From Lumbricus terrestris (lineage: Eukaryota > Annelida > Clitellata > Crassiclitellata > Lumbricidae), in NCBI GenBank assembly GCA_949752735.1, contig OX457047.1:12775976-12839975 (forward strand): a stretch of 64,000 nt of DNA, given 5' to 3'. The position numbers were made by a program, and so were the translations under genes. The notes below the pieces were generated by a model, which saw nothing but the letters and a program-made list of their open reading frames with translations, was not told the origin of the DNA and made no database searches. Shown here piece after piece: positions 22,241-32,837 of this stretch (position 1 is its first letter; each line of letters begins with the position of its first letter).

Positions 22241-22689
22241 ATAGACAGAAATTAATGTTCCCTATCAAAATCATTGACACGAGTACATGTCATCGCATTC
22301 ACTAATGGTGCCTGGGTTATTATCGCAACCACTGCAGCTATGATCCTCTGGCAACCGGACCCTGGCCTCCTTTGCACTACTGTTACGAATTACTTTTTTG
22401 TACCCCACTAAGTTGCAAATGCAATATCGGTTTGATTGTTGTCAAAACTCAGATATTGAAGGTATACCTGGGTACTGAAAGAGAGGCAATGCTTTCCTTA
22501 TATGGTTGAAAAACACTTGAATGCACTAATTGACTACGTCTTTAAAAGCTAGTTGAAAAGTACATGTAGCTGGCGCTAACTCTCTCATTGCACACAAGCG
22601 CCTATATACACCTATTGACTCATCCAAAAAGTACCACAGTTTTTGCATGTAGGCGACACCTAACTTTATATCCTTTTCCCCAATGTCTT

Positions 22690-23466
22690 TTTCCACTTCC
22701 ATTGTTCAACTTCTCAATGTGGTCAATCTAATTTCTCAATGGACCTCCTCTTCATCAACCCCTCTAAAATAGAGTTCATTATTCTAGGCCTCCCTGGCCA
22801 AATCAAGAAAATACCCGACCTTGCAATACAGCTATCAACTAACTCTTTATTTCTTCCTAGTCTTACCTTTACCTCTGATGCTCCTGTCTGCAATCTTGGT
22901 GTAATGTTTGATTCACACCTTTCCTTTTCTAACCACATAATCTAACCTATGTGCTCTTGCCTCATTCACATCCGTGACCTCCTCCGCCACATCCGACCTA
23001 TGTTTGATTTCAAAACTGTTTCCACCATTGCTACGTCCATCGTCCACTCAAAGCTTAGTTACTGTAATTCCCTGTTCCTAAATCTTGAATCTGCTCAACT
23101 TAACGCCTCCAACTCATCCAAAATTCATTAGCCAGAGCCGTCACCAGAACACCCAGACATCATCACATCACTACCATCCTCAATCACGTCACTTCGCTGG
23201 TTGAAAATCCAAGAGCGCATCCACTTCAAAGTTCTCTCCTTAGCCTATGACTCCCTACAATACTCCCAGCCCAAATTATCTTCGTGAACTGTTCACCATC
23301 CAGCCAAATCGCACTACCCGATCATCCGCCTGTCTTACTTTCGCTCAACCGCCGGTCACACATTATCTCAAGTTCTCCAACCGAGCCATATCCAACTCAG
23401 CACCACCGCCTTTGGAATGATCTGCCTCCTGAATTCCGCTCATTTTCACTTTCGCCACCATCATTA
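22690..23466 (+). mobile_element. CR1-like LINE, reverse transcriptase C-terminal half (5' segment of split copy)
   Basis: The frames give LLFINPSKIEFIILGLP, CNLGVMFDSHLSFSNHI, IRPMFDFKTVSTIATS, HSKLSYCNS and later RLWNDLPPEFRS. This is the characteristic palm-to-C-terminus series of CR1-type LINEs. Several frameshifts and stops are present. At 23466 it is interrupted by a hAT element and it continues at 24449. Confidence 0.85.
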
Positions 23467-23474
23467 CTAATTTC

Positions 23475-24440
23475 TAGGGCTGCCGATTTAATCGCGTTAA
23501 CGCGTAAAAAAAATTTGCGATTAAAATTTTTAACTCATTAATCGTACGCGTTAATTAGATCTGATTAAAATGGAATCAGAGGCAGAAAAACTCGTTTTAA
23601 ACGGAAGGCTCATACTTAAAGCTAATGATACATTCTTTGGCAAATATTCCAACAAAGAATTTGAGTATTGTCGTAGCAATTCTTTGCTCAATTATCGCCT
23701 GCATGCGAACCAAAACATGCGTTAAACGCCAACGATGAGTCGTCGACATCGGCCGCATCGCATCGACCACTAAGGTTGTTTCCTCTTTCCTCACCCCGTC
23801 AGACTACATTGGTTGAACTCCATGAGATGGCAAGACCAATGGATTTCAAGTTTCAAATGATAAATGTTTACAGAAGGACAAATGAGACGAGGTTTGGCAA
23901 GAACCGCACCCTCTTGTGAAAAATTGTGACTAAATAATGAGGTTCAATAGTAGACCTACAGTCACCAACTATTGTTAATTAATAAGAGCATCCCTTGAAC
24001 CGTCCAATGTAAAAAAACGGGTTTGCCTATACAATTGGCTGAATAAATAATTAATCTTGATAGTCAGAAAAACGGTTGTCTAATTTCACATTTAGGCCTA
24101 TGTCATTTTAATTAAAGGTGGCTCAAATTAAACAAATTAACGGATTTTGACCAGGTGACTGATTTGAACAGTGTTTCAATTCTGCCTGTTATACAAAACT
24201 GTTCAATAAACTAAATGCAGAAATTCAATAGGCCAAAGCCAAAGGTTATTAAATATGTTTGCAATAGAAAGAATGCATTCAATAATTAAAATTTTATGCT
24301 TCAGGGGTCCTTAAAAAATAGTAAGATTAGTAGCCTATATTTGAAGGAAATATATTGCGATTAATTTGCAGTTAATTGCGATTAAAAAATTAATCGCACG
24401 ATTAATTTCGATTAAAATTTGTAATCGAACAACAGCCTTA
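23475..24440. mobile_element. hAT transposon with ATTAATCG-rich ends and 8-bp TSD
   Basis: The ends TAGGGCTGCCGATTTAATCG and (complement of the right end) TAAGGCTGTTGTTCGATTAC are imperfect inverted repeats, flanked by CTAATTTC at 23467-23474 and 24441-24448. Both termini carry runs of GCGATTAA/TTAATCGC words. The 966-bp body has no coding frame. It split a CR1-like LINE. The 8-bp TSD supports hAT. Confidence 0.85.
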
Positions 24441-24448
24441 CTAATTTC

Positions 24449-24720
24449 ACACCATCACCTGCCTCAAGCACCTCTATCAATCACACTTGGGGCTTTTCAC
24501 TGGAAATTGAAGACACTCCTCTTCAAGAATTCTTACACGCACTGTCTCACCTTCCAATTCTCGACCCAGACGACACCCGCCTTAGTAGCTACCGCCCACT
24601 CTGACCCCATGACAACTGACCCAGACCTCCTTTGGAGTACTCTTGCGGCCACCCCTATTGCCCTTACACAGCGCTCTTGAATAAGCTGGTGCCCCGCGTT
24701 TGGCTTTCAGGTGGCAATTT
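24449..24720 (+). mobile_element. CR1-like LINE, 3' segment of split copy
   Basis: The frame picks up after the hAT with FHWKLKTLLFKNSYTH, the usual last conserved box of CR1 ORF2. This is followed by a short 3' UTR ending near AAGCTGGTGCCCCGCGTTTG and GGCTTTCAGGTGG. The same UTR is found at 54715-54985. Confidence 0.75.
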
Positions 24721-25380
24721 AGAAGTTTGGAGACTATGATTACGAATGAACACTTGATGCAGGAATACAAGGATATTTTAGTTGCATTAAAATATTTATA
24801 CAATAAATGGTCATCTTGTATTTTGCTTAAAACATCATGGGGCACGTGCCACAACTGTCCCCCATCTGTCACCAAATATAAGTAAGCTTACTGTAATGAA
24901 CAACACTTGATGCAAGAACTCAAGAATATTTCATTTGTATTAAAATATTTATACATAATAATTTTAATAAATGGTCGCTTGTATTTTGCTTAGAACATCA
25001 TGGTGGACATGCCCCAACTGTCTCCCCCATATGTCACCAAATATAAGTAGGCCTACTGTAGTGAGCAACACTTGATGCAGAAACTCAAACATATTTTGTT
25101 CTGAAAGGGGCAACCAACAAATATATGAAAATTAATCTTGAAAACATCACTTTCCAGCACATTGAAGTCTTCTGCAGCTCGATATTCAATGTAAAAAACA
25201 TGAAAAACCGCTATATTTTGAACCCCATTTTTGGGGGTGACCCCATGGTCAGATTTTGGATATGTTATTCAGCAATAAATTCTGAGCAGGAAACCGTTTA
25301 GAAAGCTTGGGTGCCAATTTTGCCCAGGTGAAACTGCAAATTGCCTGGACTATAACACCTGCCAAATTTTATGACATTTA

Positions 25381-26469
25381 AAAAATTTAGCAAATATTTA
25401 GGAATCCCCAAAGCTCATATAATTTGTACATGAATAATGCATTACATCTCTGATTTTGAAAATTTTGAACGTCCACACTTTTGATCCCATACTAGCATGC
25501 TTACTTATTGCCTAATACCAATATATAGCTCTGAAATGCTAAAAATCTACAAACATGTGACCTTTATGCACATGTGAATGAAGTTTTTCAAGCATAAAGG
25601 TGACAATTAAGCTACTGAGCACACCAATAAACTTAGCCTAATGTAAATCTGTCATGCACTAGGATGGAAAGATGCTACGTGATATCACTGGAGTGGACAT
25701 AGATAAAGTTGACAAATTGCTGTCCCCTTCTAGTTGGCAGAAGTCCTGAACTTTTTGGTGTGCCAAACTTGACCACTGGATAAGAACAGGCATCAACGGT
25801 AGCCGTTTGGAACTTTTGGAGTCATTGCTGTGTGATACATTTATTAATGGCATATGCTTTGACACAACGGCCTTGAATAACTGCATATTAGATGGAGCTT
25901 TGCTTGCACCCTTCTAGAGACAGCCATCAGTGGTGATCTGCTGTAGATGTCTTGTTAACACCACAGAAATCTCTTAAGTCCTGTTGTCTAAGTGTCCTTG
26001 GTAACGTTTGTCCATCAATTGGGTCGGTTATTCTGCTCTTAAAGCGATTTAAAGGTAAATGGTCCGCCATCAACCAAAGTCTGACCAATGCCACTGCAGT
26101 CTGCAACTAACAAATTGAAGGAGTTCATTACTGAACATCTTTAACGTGGCCATCCTCAAAATGAATAACAAGAACTTCTTCAACTGTCACTATCCATGGT
26201 TGAACTGAGCAATGGTTGAATGGTTGAACTGAGCAGGCTGTTCGCAGGCCTGGTGCCCATCACAGAGCGAGTTGCATGATGAAGGCAATTATAGGCCAAC
26301 TGTATGAATACCTTATGATGGAGACGATCGCATATACAGTTGACGACCGCGAATTGCATGGCATCCAACGATTCTCAGATTTGAGGTTGACATTCTACAG
26401 TCAGTCGTGGTACTCATGTCGAGTCGCTGCTCTCATTGAACTAATCCAAAGCTGCAGAATTCTGACGAT
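25381..26469. other. No recognised feature
   Basis: Unique-looking sequence with short local duplications (ATGGTTGAACTGAGCA twice near 26198-26245). Short open frames (for example 25659-25886 minus) show no family resemblance. It may be the outer part of the long inverted-repeat element. Confidence 0.35.
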
Positions 26470-27899
26470 GCTGCTCTAGACGACAAATATGCAGACGATG
26501 CAGTGTCATTCGACGAAAAGAATCCGAAGCGTCTTTGGTCAACTATGCTCGGTCATGCTTCTCGCTCTTCAACCACACCAGCTTTCACAGCAGATGACTT
26601 TCTCAAGATGATGGCTGACAAAATAGCTGGTCATCGTGCTGGAATGGCTGGTGCTCCTCAGCCCGACTTTTCTCAAACGGACTGCAAATTTGACGGCTTT
26701 CGACCTATCCTTGAAGCTGACCTCCGACGGGCCATTGGCTCCTCGAACGTGAAGTCGTGTGAGCTTGATTCGCTCTCACCATTTATCATTGTTAATGTGT
26801 TAGATGACATTATTTCATTTCTTGTGTATATGTTTAATAGGTCACTCAGTGATGGATTTCTTCCTGCATCTCAGAAACGTGCAATAGTATTTCCAAGGCT
26901 AAAGAAGCCTAACTTGGACCTTAATGTTTGCCAAAACTACAGGCCCATCTCTAACCTCTCTTACCTATCTAAAATTCTTGAGAGACTTGTTGAAGCTCAA
27001 TTTGTCCCTTACTTGGAGCAATCTGGGCTTTTGCCCCCATCCAATCTGACTTTAGAAGCCACCACTCGACAGAAACTCTTCTCCTTTCACTTCTTTCGGA
27101 TATTTACACGGCAATTGATAGATCTCAGCTATCTCTTCTTGTACTCTTTGATGCCTCTACGGCGTTTGACATGGTAGATCATAGCTCCTTCTGCAGCGTC
27201 TACACCTCTCATTTGGCTTATGTGGCACACCCTTTCATTGGTTTGAATCATATCTTACAGATTGTTCTCAGATGGTTGTTCTGGGCAACACTAGAACACC
27301 CTCGGTTAAGGTTGACTTAGGTCTCCCACAAGGGTTGGTCTTAGGTCCTCTCTTATATATTCTTTTCACTGCTTTCTGCTATAAACACCAGGCCAAGGGT
27401 CATCTTTATGCTGATGATGTCCAGGCTCTTGAGCACGGCTCACCTTCTGAACAGATCTCTCTGGTGGAAAGGATGAGCTCTCTATTGCAAGATCTCCACC
27501 AAACAGACTTAGTTAGCCTTAATCCTTCCAAGACCCAATTGATTTGGTTTGGAACCAAGCAACAATTACATAAGATTGATCTTCAATTACAGGCCTCATT
27601 ATTCCCTGACTTCACCTTTCCTTCTAGTGTTCATGATCTGGGTGTCACACTTGACAGTGCTCTGACATTTACTGAACACCTGTCACTCTTGACCCATTCC
27701 TGTTACTACCACTTGAGACGACATAGGGCAATTAGAAGATCTGTGTCCTTCAAGGTGTTTATGACTATGGTACATGCCTCTATCTCCTCACGAATTGACT
27801 ACTGTAACTCCCTACTAATTGGGTTTCCTAAATTTCGCTTGTCATCTGTGCAAACAGTCCTAAATTCTGCTGCTAGACTTATCGCATGACTTCCTCGAT
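26470..27899 (+). mobile_element. L2-like LINE, truncated at both ends, frameshifted
   Basis: The frames 26503-27177 and 27272-27889 encode NPKRLWSTMLGHAS, FRPILEADLRR, SSNVKSCELDSLSPFI, KRAIVFPRLKKPNLD, YRPISNLSYLSKILERLV, then (other frame) LFDASTAFDMVDH, GLPQGLVLGPLLYILF, HLYADDVQALEH, LNPSKTQLIWFG, VHDLGVTLDSALTF and RIDYCNSLLIG. This is the linker plus reverse transcriptase of an L2-like LINE. The YADD box is intact but a frameshift near 27040 and others disable the frame. The endonuclease and the 3' tail are absent. Confidence 0.85.
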
Positions 27900-28949
27900 A
27901 CTCGCTGTAGCTGTTTACGCCTTTAAACCTTGTTTTTCGGGTTTGAATAATTACTTGACATTTAAGTAGCCTGAATAAAGAGAACCAGTTTTTAAAATGG
28001 AAAATGTAATCAACAATATTGCAAACATCCAATAAAGCGGTAACCTAACTACCAATTTTTCGTTGATTATTTATTTAATAAACTTATTATTTCTTAGCTT
28101 CAATTGACAGATGAGTTTCTTCTTCAGGCCAATGTTCAGCCACTCGTAAACTGTCTTGAATCTTTCAGAATATTCTGTGTAGTAGCAACGAAGTGCTATC
28201 GTATATGATGAGGAAGATAATCACCAGAGAAGATCTCGCTTCAGGCTGAACCAAGTCACCTCGAAGATTATGTAATTCACACCACCAGATATCGTTCTTG
28301 AATTTATGAGATATGCTGCAAAGCTTGTGAACATATCCAACTCAAATCACCCAATGTGATATATGACCAACGACTTTCTCGCTTTTCTCTCCACAGTTCA
28401 AATCACCAAAACACCACACGATCAAACGAATAGTTCCACACGAGCACGCAGAGTTCCCAAATGATACTCTGTCCCGTAACTAGACGTTACTCTTGCAGCA
28501 CTTCAATTTACTATCGCAAGTGTCCAACTTCACTCATCCCAGCCGCTAATATTCAACTTAGGAAACGCTTGTCTCGACAAAGCATCCCTCTCCATAGCGT
28601 ATTGCACAGGAATCAATCTTTCTTCTTCAAACTGCCTCTGACGTTAACTTTATCCATTAGCCCATTTTAACATTTTAATTGGCCTTTGCATTCCAATGCG
28701 ATCTGTTGACATGATCACCTTGACGACCCACGTTGCGTTGCCGGCGCTACATTCCGCTAACACTCCAGCAGGTTTCTGGTCCTTATATTATTATATTAAT
28801 CTAATCGCCAAATGATTTAATAGCTAAGTCCAATGTCAGTACTAAATTGTCTAGCTTAACTCATACTTATAATTAACGATTAACATAAAGATAAATTAGT
28901 TTAATAGATAATAGCATATTAATTCGCTACACTCGTACATTTCCACATA
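27900..28949. other. No recognised feature
   Basis: Intronic sequence without coding similarity or clear terminal repeats. AT-rich towards 28790-28930. Confidence 0.4.
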
Positions 28950-29345
28950 CAGGTTGGGCCAAAAAAAGACCCCCTAGGTTTTTTGCCCATTTCTTGACCA
29001 AAAGTAAGAATTTTTAAATGAAATTTTACAGACTTATAGACAATTCATATTTACATATGATGGCCAAATTTCATCAAATATTTCAAACAGAGCAAAAGTT
29101 ATGCCACTATCATGGAGGCCATCCACCGTTTTTTGACGATTCAAAAACGTAACGCAACAAAAAATAGGTTTTTGCCAATATCTTGGCCAAAAGTAAGAAT
29201 TTCGAAATGAAATTTTACAGGTTTATAGACAATTCATATCTACATACGTTGGCCAGATTTCATAAAAATATTTCAAACAGAACAAAAGTTATATCACTTT
29301 TAGTGAGGCCACCCTACGTTTTTTGATGATTCAAAAAAGTCAAAA
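28950..29345. mobile_element. One arm of a mariner-like MITE (relative of 43702-44848)
   Basis: It starts at TA with CAGGTTGGGCCAAAAAAAGA and contains two tandem copies of the roughly 190-bp subterminal unit (AAAAGTAAGAATTT, ATGAAATTTTACAG, GACAATTCATAT, GAACAAAAGTTAT, CGTTTTTTGACGATTC). The inverted partner arm is missing, so it is a truncated copy. Confidence 0.7.
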
Positions 29346-29715
29346 AACAATAAACCATTCTATCCCCTTTTTTGAAAAATGCGCATAATAAAAAAAATTA
29401 TGCTGTAATCAAAATTTAAAGTGACTCTAATTGTTTTAAGTGTCCTAAGTAATGCTCAGATAAAGGCAACTCGAATTTATTTAGTGACTCTGAGTGTTTT
29501 TAAGTGTTTTAAATGTTTTAAGTGCTCTAAAAACAGGGCAAAACAAATTATCTAGTAGGAATAAACATACCTGTTAGTGTCATTGTTGAAAACAAAGCAG
29601 ATGAAAATCAATTTGCAAAGAAAAATACACACGGAAGCGGTTTTTTCGAATTTTTTTAATTTGGGGGAATACAATTAATACGGGGGATACTCTATTTCGT
29701 GACACAGGCAACACA
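29346..29715. repeat. Unnamed dispersed repeat, shared with 62640-63512
   Basis: AACCATTCTATCCC followed by TGCTGTAATCAAAATTTAAA, then AATTGTTTTAAGTGTCCTAA, recurs at 62643-62656 and 63460-63510, where a Harbinger element has inserted between the two parts. A TTTTAAGTG micro-repeat follows at 29490-29525. The GGGGGATACTC block near 29682 recurs at 32-63. Confidence 0.55.
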
Positions 29716-29744
29716 ACGCAAAATATCACAGTAATTTTACTAAC

Positions 29745-29839
29745 AACTTCGTCCACTCTGCTTTTTGCTTCCGTGACAATATCTTGGCATCTTTTGTAGC
29801 CTTCTTCATTCTCTAAAGTCTTGTATGCTTTGTTCACAG
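29745..29839 (-). CDS. DNAJC8: Internal exon of DNAJC8-like gene, end of J domain
   Basis: On the minus strand the acceptor TTGTTTAG precedes the exon and the donor GTTAGT follows it. The exon is 95 bp: two bases complete an Ala codon split with the previous exon (GATG + CT). It then encodes VNKAYKTLENEEGYKRCQDI and VTEAKSRVDEV. This is the J-domain helix IV region and the following helix of DNAJC8. The joined text across the 49348/29839 junction reads …QKAFDAVNKAYK, as expected for the family. It ends at phase 0, agreeing with the start of the exon at 17326. The donor GTTAGT is less common than GTAAGT. A donor a few bases downstream would break the match. Confidence 0.9.
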
Positions 29840-30678
29840 CTAAACAACAAAGTAATAAATGCAAACTAATAGGTATCTTACAATGTGGATGATGAAACAA
29901 CATAAATCTGTATCCATTTTATGATTTCGATAGAGGATTTTGTTACTGAACGACGTTCTGCAATCATTGACAGATGCATTATGATAATGAAGCTACAGCA
30001 GTGTACTGATTTGTTAAGATCAACTTGTGGTCTAAATATAGTTCTGTGAGTACATTCTGCAACAGCCTATAAGTACAGTGTTTGAATATTTGCAGACAGC
30101 TTTCTGCTTGAGTTCATTTCACCCCTGAAAACAAATATGTTATATCAGGGGTTCTCAAACCTTATTTTCATTGTACCCCCAAGTAAAAAAATCGAATGAT
30201 GGCGTACCCCCAGCAAAGTCATAAGCAAAATGTCTTTGCGAAGTCCCCATTGCAGTGACAACAAAAAGTCCTTCTAATCATTGCTTGATGTATTAGAGTT
30301 GTATACATGGAGCAAACTTTAAAATATGCATAGTTTTAATTATGCAATCATATCACCAAAAAGGGAAATTTGGCCTAAAAAGGCAGAGCTAATCTATAGC
30401 ATTATATAAATTATATTGCTGTGTGCTTGTTTTGACTAGCACAGATTTTAAATACAAAATTACGTGTTTTAATATTTGTCAATTTCAAACGCAAATTTGG
30501 GTCATATTTATTTTTTAAAGCAAGAATAGTTTAAAAACTAGTTTCAAACAGACATAGGCCTATAATAATAATATTAAATGACACGTGCTGAAAGGAATCA
30601 CAAATTTTAAAAGCTCGACCAAAAATAAATCCTTAGGCCATTTCAGCTCTCCTATTTGAGCTCTGTAATATGCTGAGA

Positions 30679-32309
30679 CGAGGAGGAGATGAAGGCAAGG
30701 TGGAGAGAGTATACGGAAGAGCTGTACAAGGAGGACGAACGTGTCGTGAAGGAAAACATCAAAATAGAGGAAGTTGAAAACGAACCAGAGATATTGGAGG
30801 CAGAGGTGGAGTGGGCGATAAAACAGTTAAAGGACAACAAAGCGCCAGGACACGATGGAATACCTATAGAACTGGTAAAAGCGGGAGATGAAGCAGTGGT
30901 GAGGACTATTACAAAGCTATGCAATCAAATCTGGAGAACTGGGGAGTGGCCGGAGGATTGGAAAAGGTCAGTGTTCATACCAATATTCAAGAAAGGAGAC
31001 GCGAGAGAGTGTGGAAATTATCGAACGATAGCGATGATATCGCACACGAGCAAAATACTACTCAAAATAATCCACAAAAGAATGGAGAAGACAATTGAAA
31101 GAGAATTACCAGCCAACCAAGCGGGATTCAGGAAGGCGCGTGGAACGCGTGATCACATCGCCAATATAAGGTGGATTATGGAGAGACAGAGGGAGTACGG
31201 GCAAGAGGTGCATATGTGTTTTATAGACTACAGCAAGGCGTTTGATTGCATAGACCATACACTACTGTGGAGGACACTAATCGAGATGGGAATTCCGAAG
31301 CATCTGGTTAAACTACTGAAAGGCCTTTACGTGGATCAAGAGGCGGTTATAAGAACTGAATATGGAGACACAGAGAAATTTAAAATAAGGAAAGGAGTGA
31401 GGCAGGGGTGCATTTTGTCCCCTTTCCTGTTCAATCTGTATGCCGAGAGAATTATGAGGAGGGCTGGATTGGAGGAGGCAACAGAGGGGGTAAGGATAGC
31501 GGGGAAAATACTGAATAATTTGAGGTACGCTGATGATACGACATTATTGGCGGGTAAGAAGGACGACCTTGCCGAGTTAATAAGAAGAGTCAGGATGGAA
31601 AGCGAAAAGGCGGGACTATACATCAATGTAAAGAAAACAAAAGTTATGACAACTGCAACATGGGAAAACTTTGAGGTGGATGGAGAAACGATAGAGGTAG
31701 TATCGAGCTTCACATTCCTGGGATCTATGTTAGAGAAGGATGGAGGAAGTGATATGGAAATAAGGCGAAGGGTAACAATGGGAAAAACGGCAATGAACGG
31801 TCTGGGAAATATTTGGAAAGATAAATATGTGAGCAGGGAAACAAAGAAAAGACTGGTAAGAGCACTGATCTTTCCGGTCGTCCTATATGGATGTGAAACA
31901 TGGACAAAGACATTGGATATGGAAAAGAAAATCAACGCGTGCGAGATGTGGATTTGGAGAAAAATGTTAAGGATTTCATGGACGGAGAAGAGAACTAACG
32001 AATCGGTGCGTGAGGAGCTCGGAATAGAGAGAGATGAGACACTACAGCAAACAGCGACTTGGAGGAAATTGAGCTACTTCGGCCATGTGATGAGATCTAA
32101 CGGTTTGGAGAAGGAGCTGATGACGGCATGCGGTGAGGGAAGGAGGAGACGCGGAAGACCAAGGAAGAGATGGTTGGATGAGGTACAGGAAAAGTCTGGC
32201 ATGAACTTGGAGGAGCTGAGAGAGGCAACAAGAGAGAGGGGACACTGGAGAGGATACATCAAGAATATCGCCAGAGCTCCAAGAGCTGACGGCACCAGGT
32301 GACCAGGTG
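30679..32309 (+). mobile_element. 5'-truncated RTE-like LINE with 12-bp TSD
   Basis: It is flanked by the perfect duplication AATATGCTGAGA at 30667-30678 and 32310-32321. It ends with a CAGGTGACCAGGTG tail, a short repeated tail like the other RTE-like copies. The endonuclease is absent because the copy is truncated at the 5' end, as usual for LINE insertions. It inserted into the hAT at 30146-32649. Confidence 0.9.
30689..32302 (+). CDS. Open reverse transcriptase frame of truncated RTE-like LINE (537 codons)
   Basis: The frame from ATG 30689 is open to the TGA at 32300-32302 and covers the whole reverse transcriptase and C-terminal region. Boxes in order: KDNKAPGHDGIPIELVK (about residue 48), WKRSVFIPIFKKGD, NYRTIAMISHTSK, AGFRKARGTRDHI, CFIDYSKAFDCIDH (block A), RKGVRQGCILSPFLFN, NLRYADDTTLLAG (catalytic YADD), VLYGCETWTKT, WRKMLRISWTEKRTNE and RKLSYFGHVMR. 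The protein would copy RNA into DNA at a nicked site. Here it lacks the endonuclease, so it cannot retrotranspose as it stands. The absence of stops suggests a recent insertion. ATG 30689 is simply the first in the truncated copy, not the native start. Confidence 0.9.
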   Translation: MKARWREYTEELYKEDERVVKENIKIEEVENEPEILEAEVEWAIKQLKDNKAPGHDGIPIELVKAGDEAVVRTITKLCNQIWRTGEWPEDWKRSVFIPIFKKGDARECGNYRTIAMISHTSKILLKIIHKRMEKTIERELPANQAGFRKARGTRDHIANIRWIMERQREYGQEVHMCFIDYSKAFDCIDHTLLWRTLIEMGIPKHLVKLLKGLYVDQEAVIRTEYGDTEKFKIRKGVRQGCILSPFLFNLYAERIMRRAGLEEATEGVRIAGKILNNLRYADDTTLLAGKKDDLAELIRRVRMESEKAGLYINVKKTKVMTTATWENFEVDGETIEVVSSFTFLGSMLEKDGGSDMEIRRRVTMGKTAMNGLGNIWKDKYVSRETKKRLVRALIFPVVLYGCETWTKTLDMEKKINACEMWIWRKMLRISWTEKRTNESVREELGIERDETLQQTATWRKLSYFGHVMRSNGLEKELMTACGEGRRRRGRPRKRWLDEVQEKSGMNLEELREATRERGHWRGYIKNIARAPRADGTR

Positions 32310-32837
32310 AATATGCTGAGAATTTCTGGCTTTGGTTCTTTCAACCATTTTGGCTTATAGGCCTACATTATTTTTTCAAATTTATAGTGATAGGCCCAAA
32401 CATAAATATGCCTATGTTGCACGCACTATATAAGCTAAGCATGTGAGTGTAATCATATGCTGTGAAATAAATAAATGACTATGAGCACTGTTATATGTAG
32501 CAACGTTAGAAATCATTGCTAATCAAGAAAAAATGGATAAAGTCCATAAACTCAAAGAAAAATTTATATTTCTGGGATTTTTTTGCGTACCCCTTACCGG
32601 CGCCTGGCGTACCCCCAGGGGTACGCGTACCACAGTTTGAGAACCCCTGTGTTATATCTCACTGACCATTGAAGACAGAGCAAAAATGTGCATATGAAAT
32701 TTGTTTTGAAATGAATTTTGAACATGCCTATTTTAAATTTTTTGGATTTGCTTTAACTATTCAAATATACTATGATGGCATATTCATCACACTGTCTTGC
32801 GACAATCTGTCAGTTTTCAATAAATATATGGTACTAA

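Larger units (their letters stand above)
21290..25380. mobile_element. Long inverted-repeat element with tandem-repeat arms
   Basis: The left arm (about 21290-22240) and right arm (about 24725-25380) are inverted: TAGTCCAGGCAA pairs with TTGCCTGGACTA, CGGTTTCCTGCTCAGAATTT with its complement near 25275-25305, and the GGGGTCACCCCC blocks face each other. The innermost part of each arm is a tandem array with a period near 154 bp. Between the arms lies a CR1-like LINE (22690-24720), itself split by a hAT. No transposase was recognised. The exact outer ends and TSD were not determined. Confidence 0.7.
30146..32649. mobile_element. hAT transposon with nested RTE-like LINE and 8-bp TSD
   Basis: The left end CAGGGGTTCTCAAACC and the right end CAGTTTGAGAACCCCTG are inverted repeats, flanked by TGTTATAT at 30138-30145 and 32650-32657. 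GTACCCCCA motifs lie inside both termini. Without the LINE the element is about 860 bp and non-coding. A relative of its right half is at 16776-17214. Confidence 0.9.

Noticed and set aside
31336..31935. 199-codon minus-strand frame opposite the RTE-like reverse transcriptase
   Set aside because: It is a shadow of the coding strand with no domain of its own. The same applies to other long antisense frames over LINEs (12972-13556, 38947-39765, 60162-60572).
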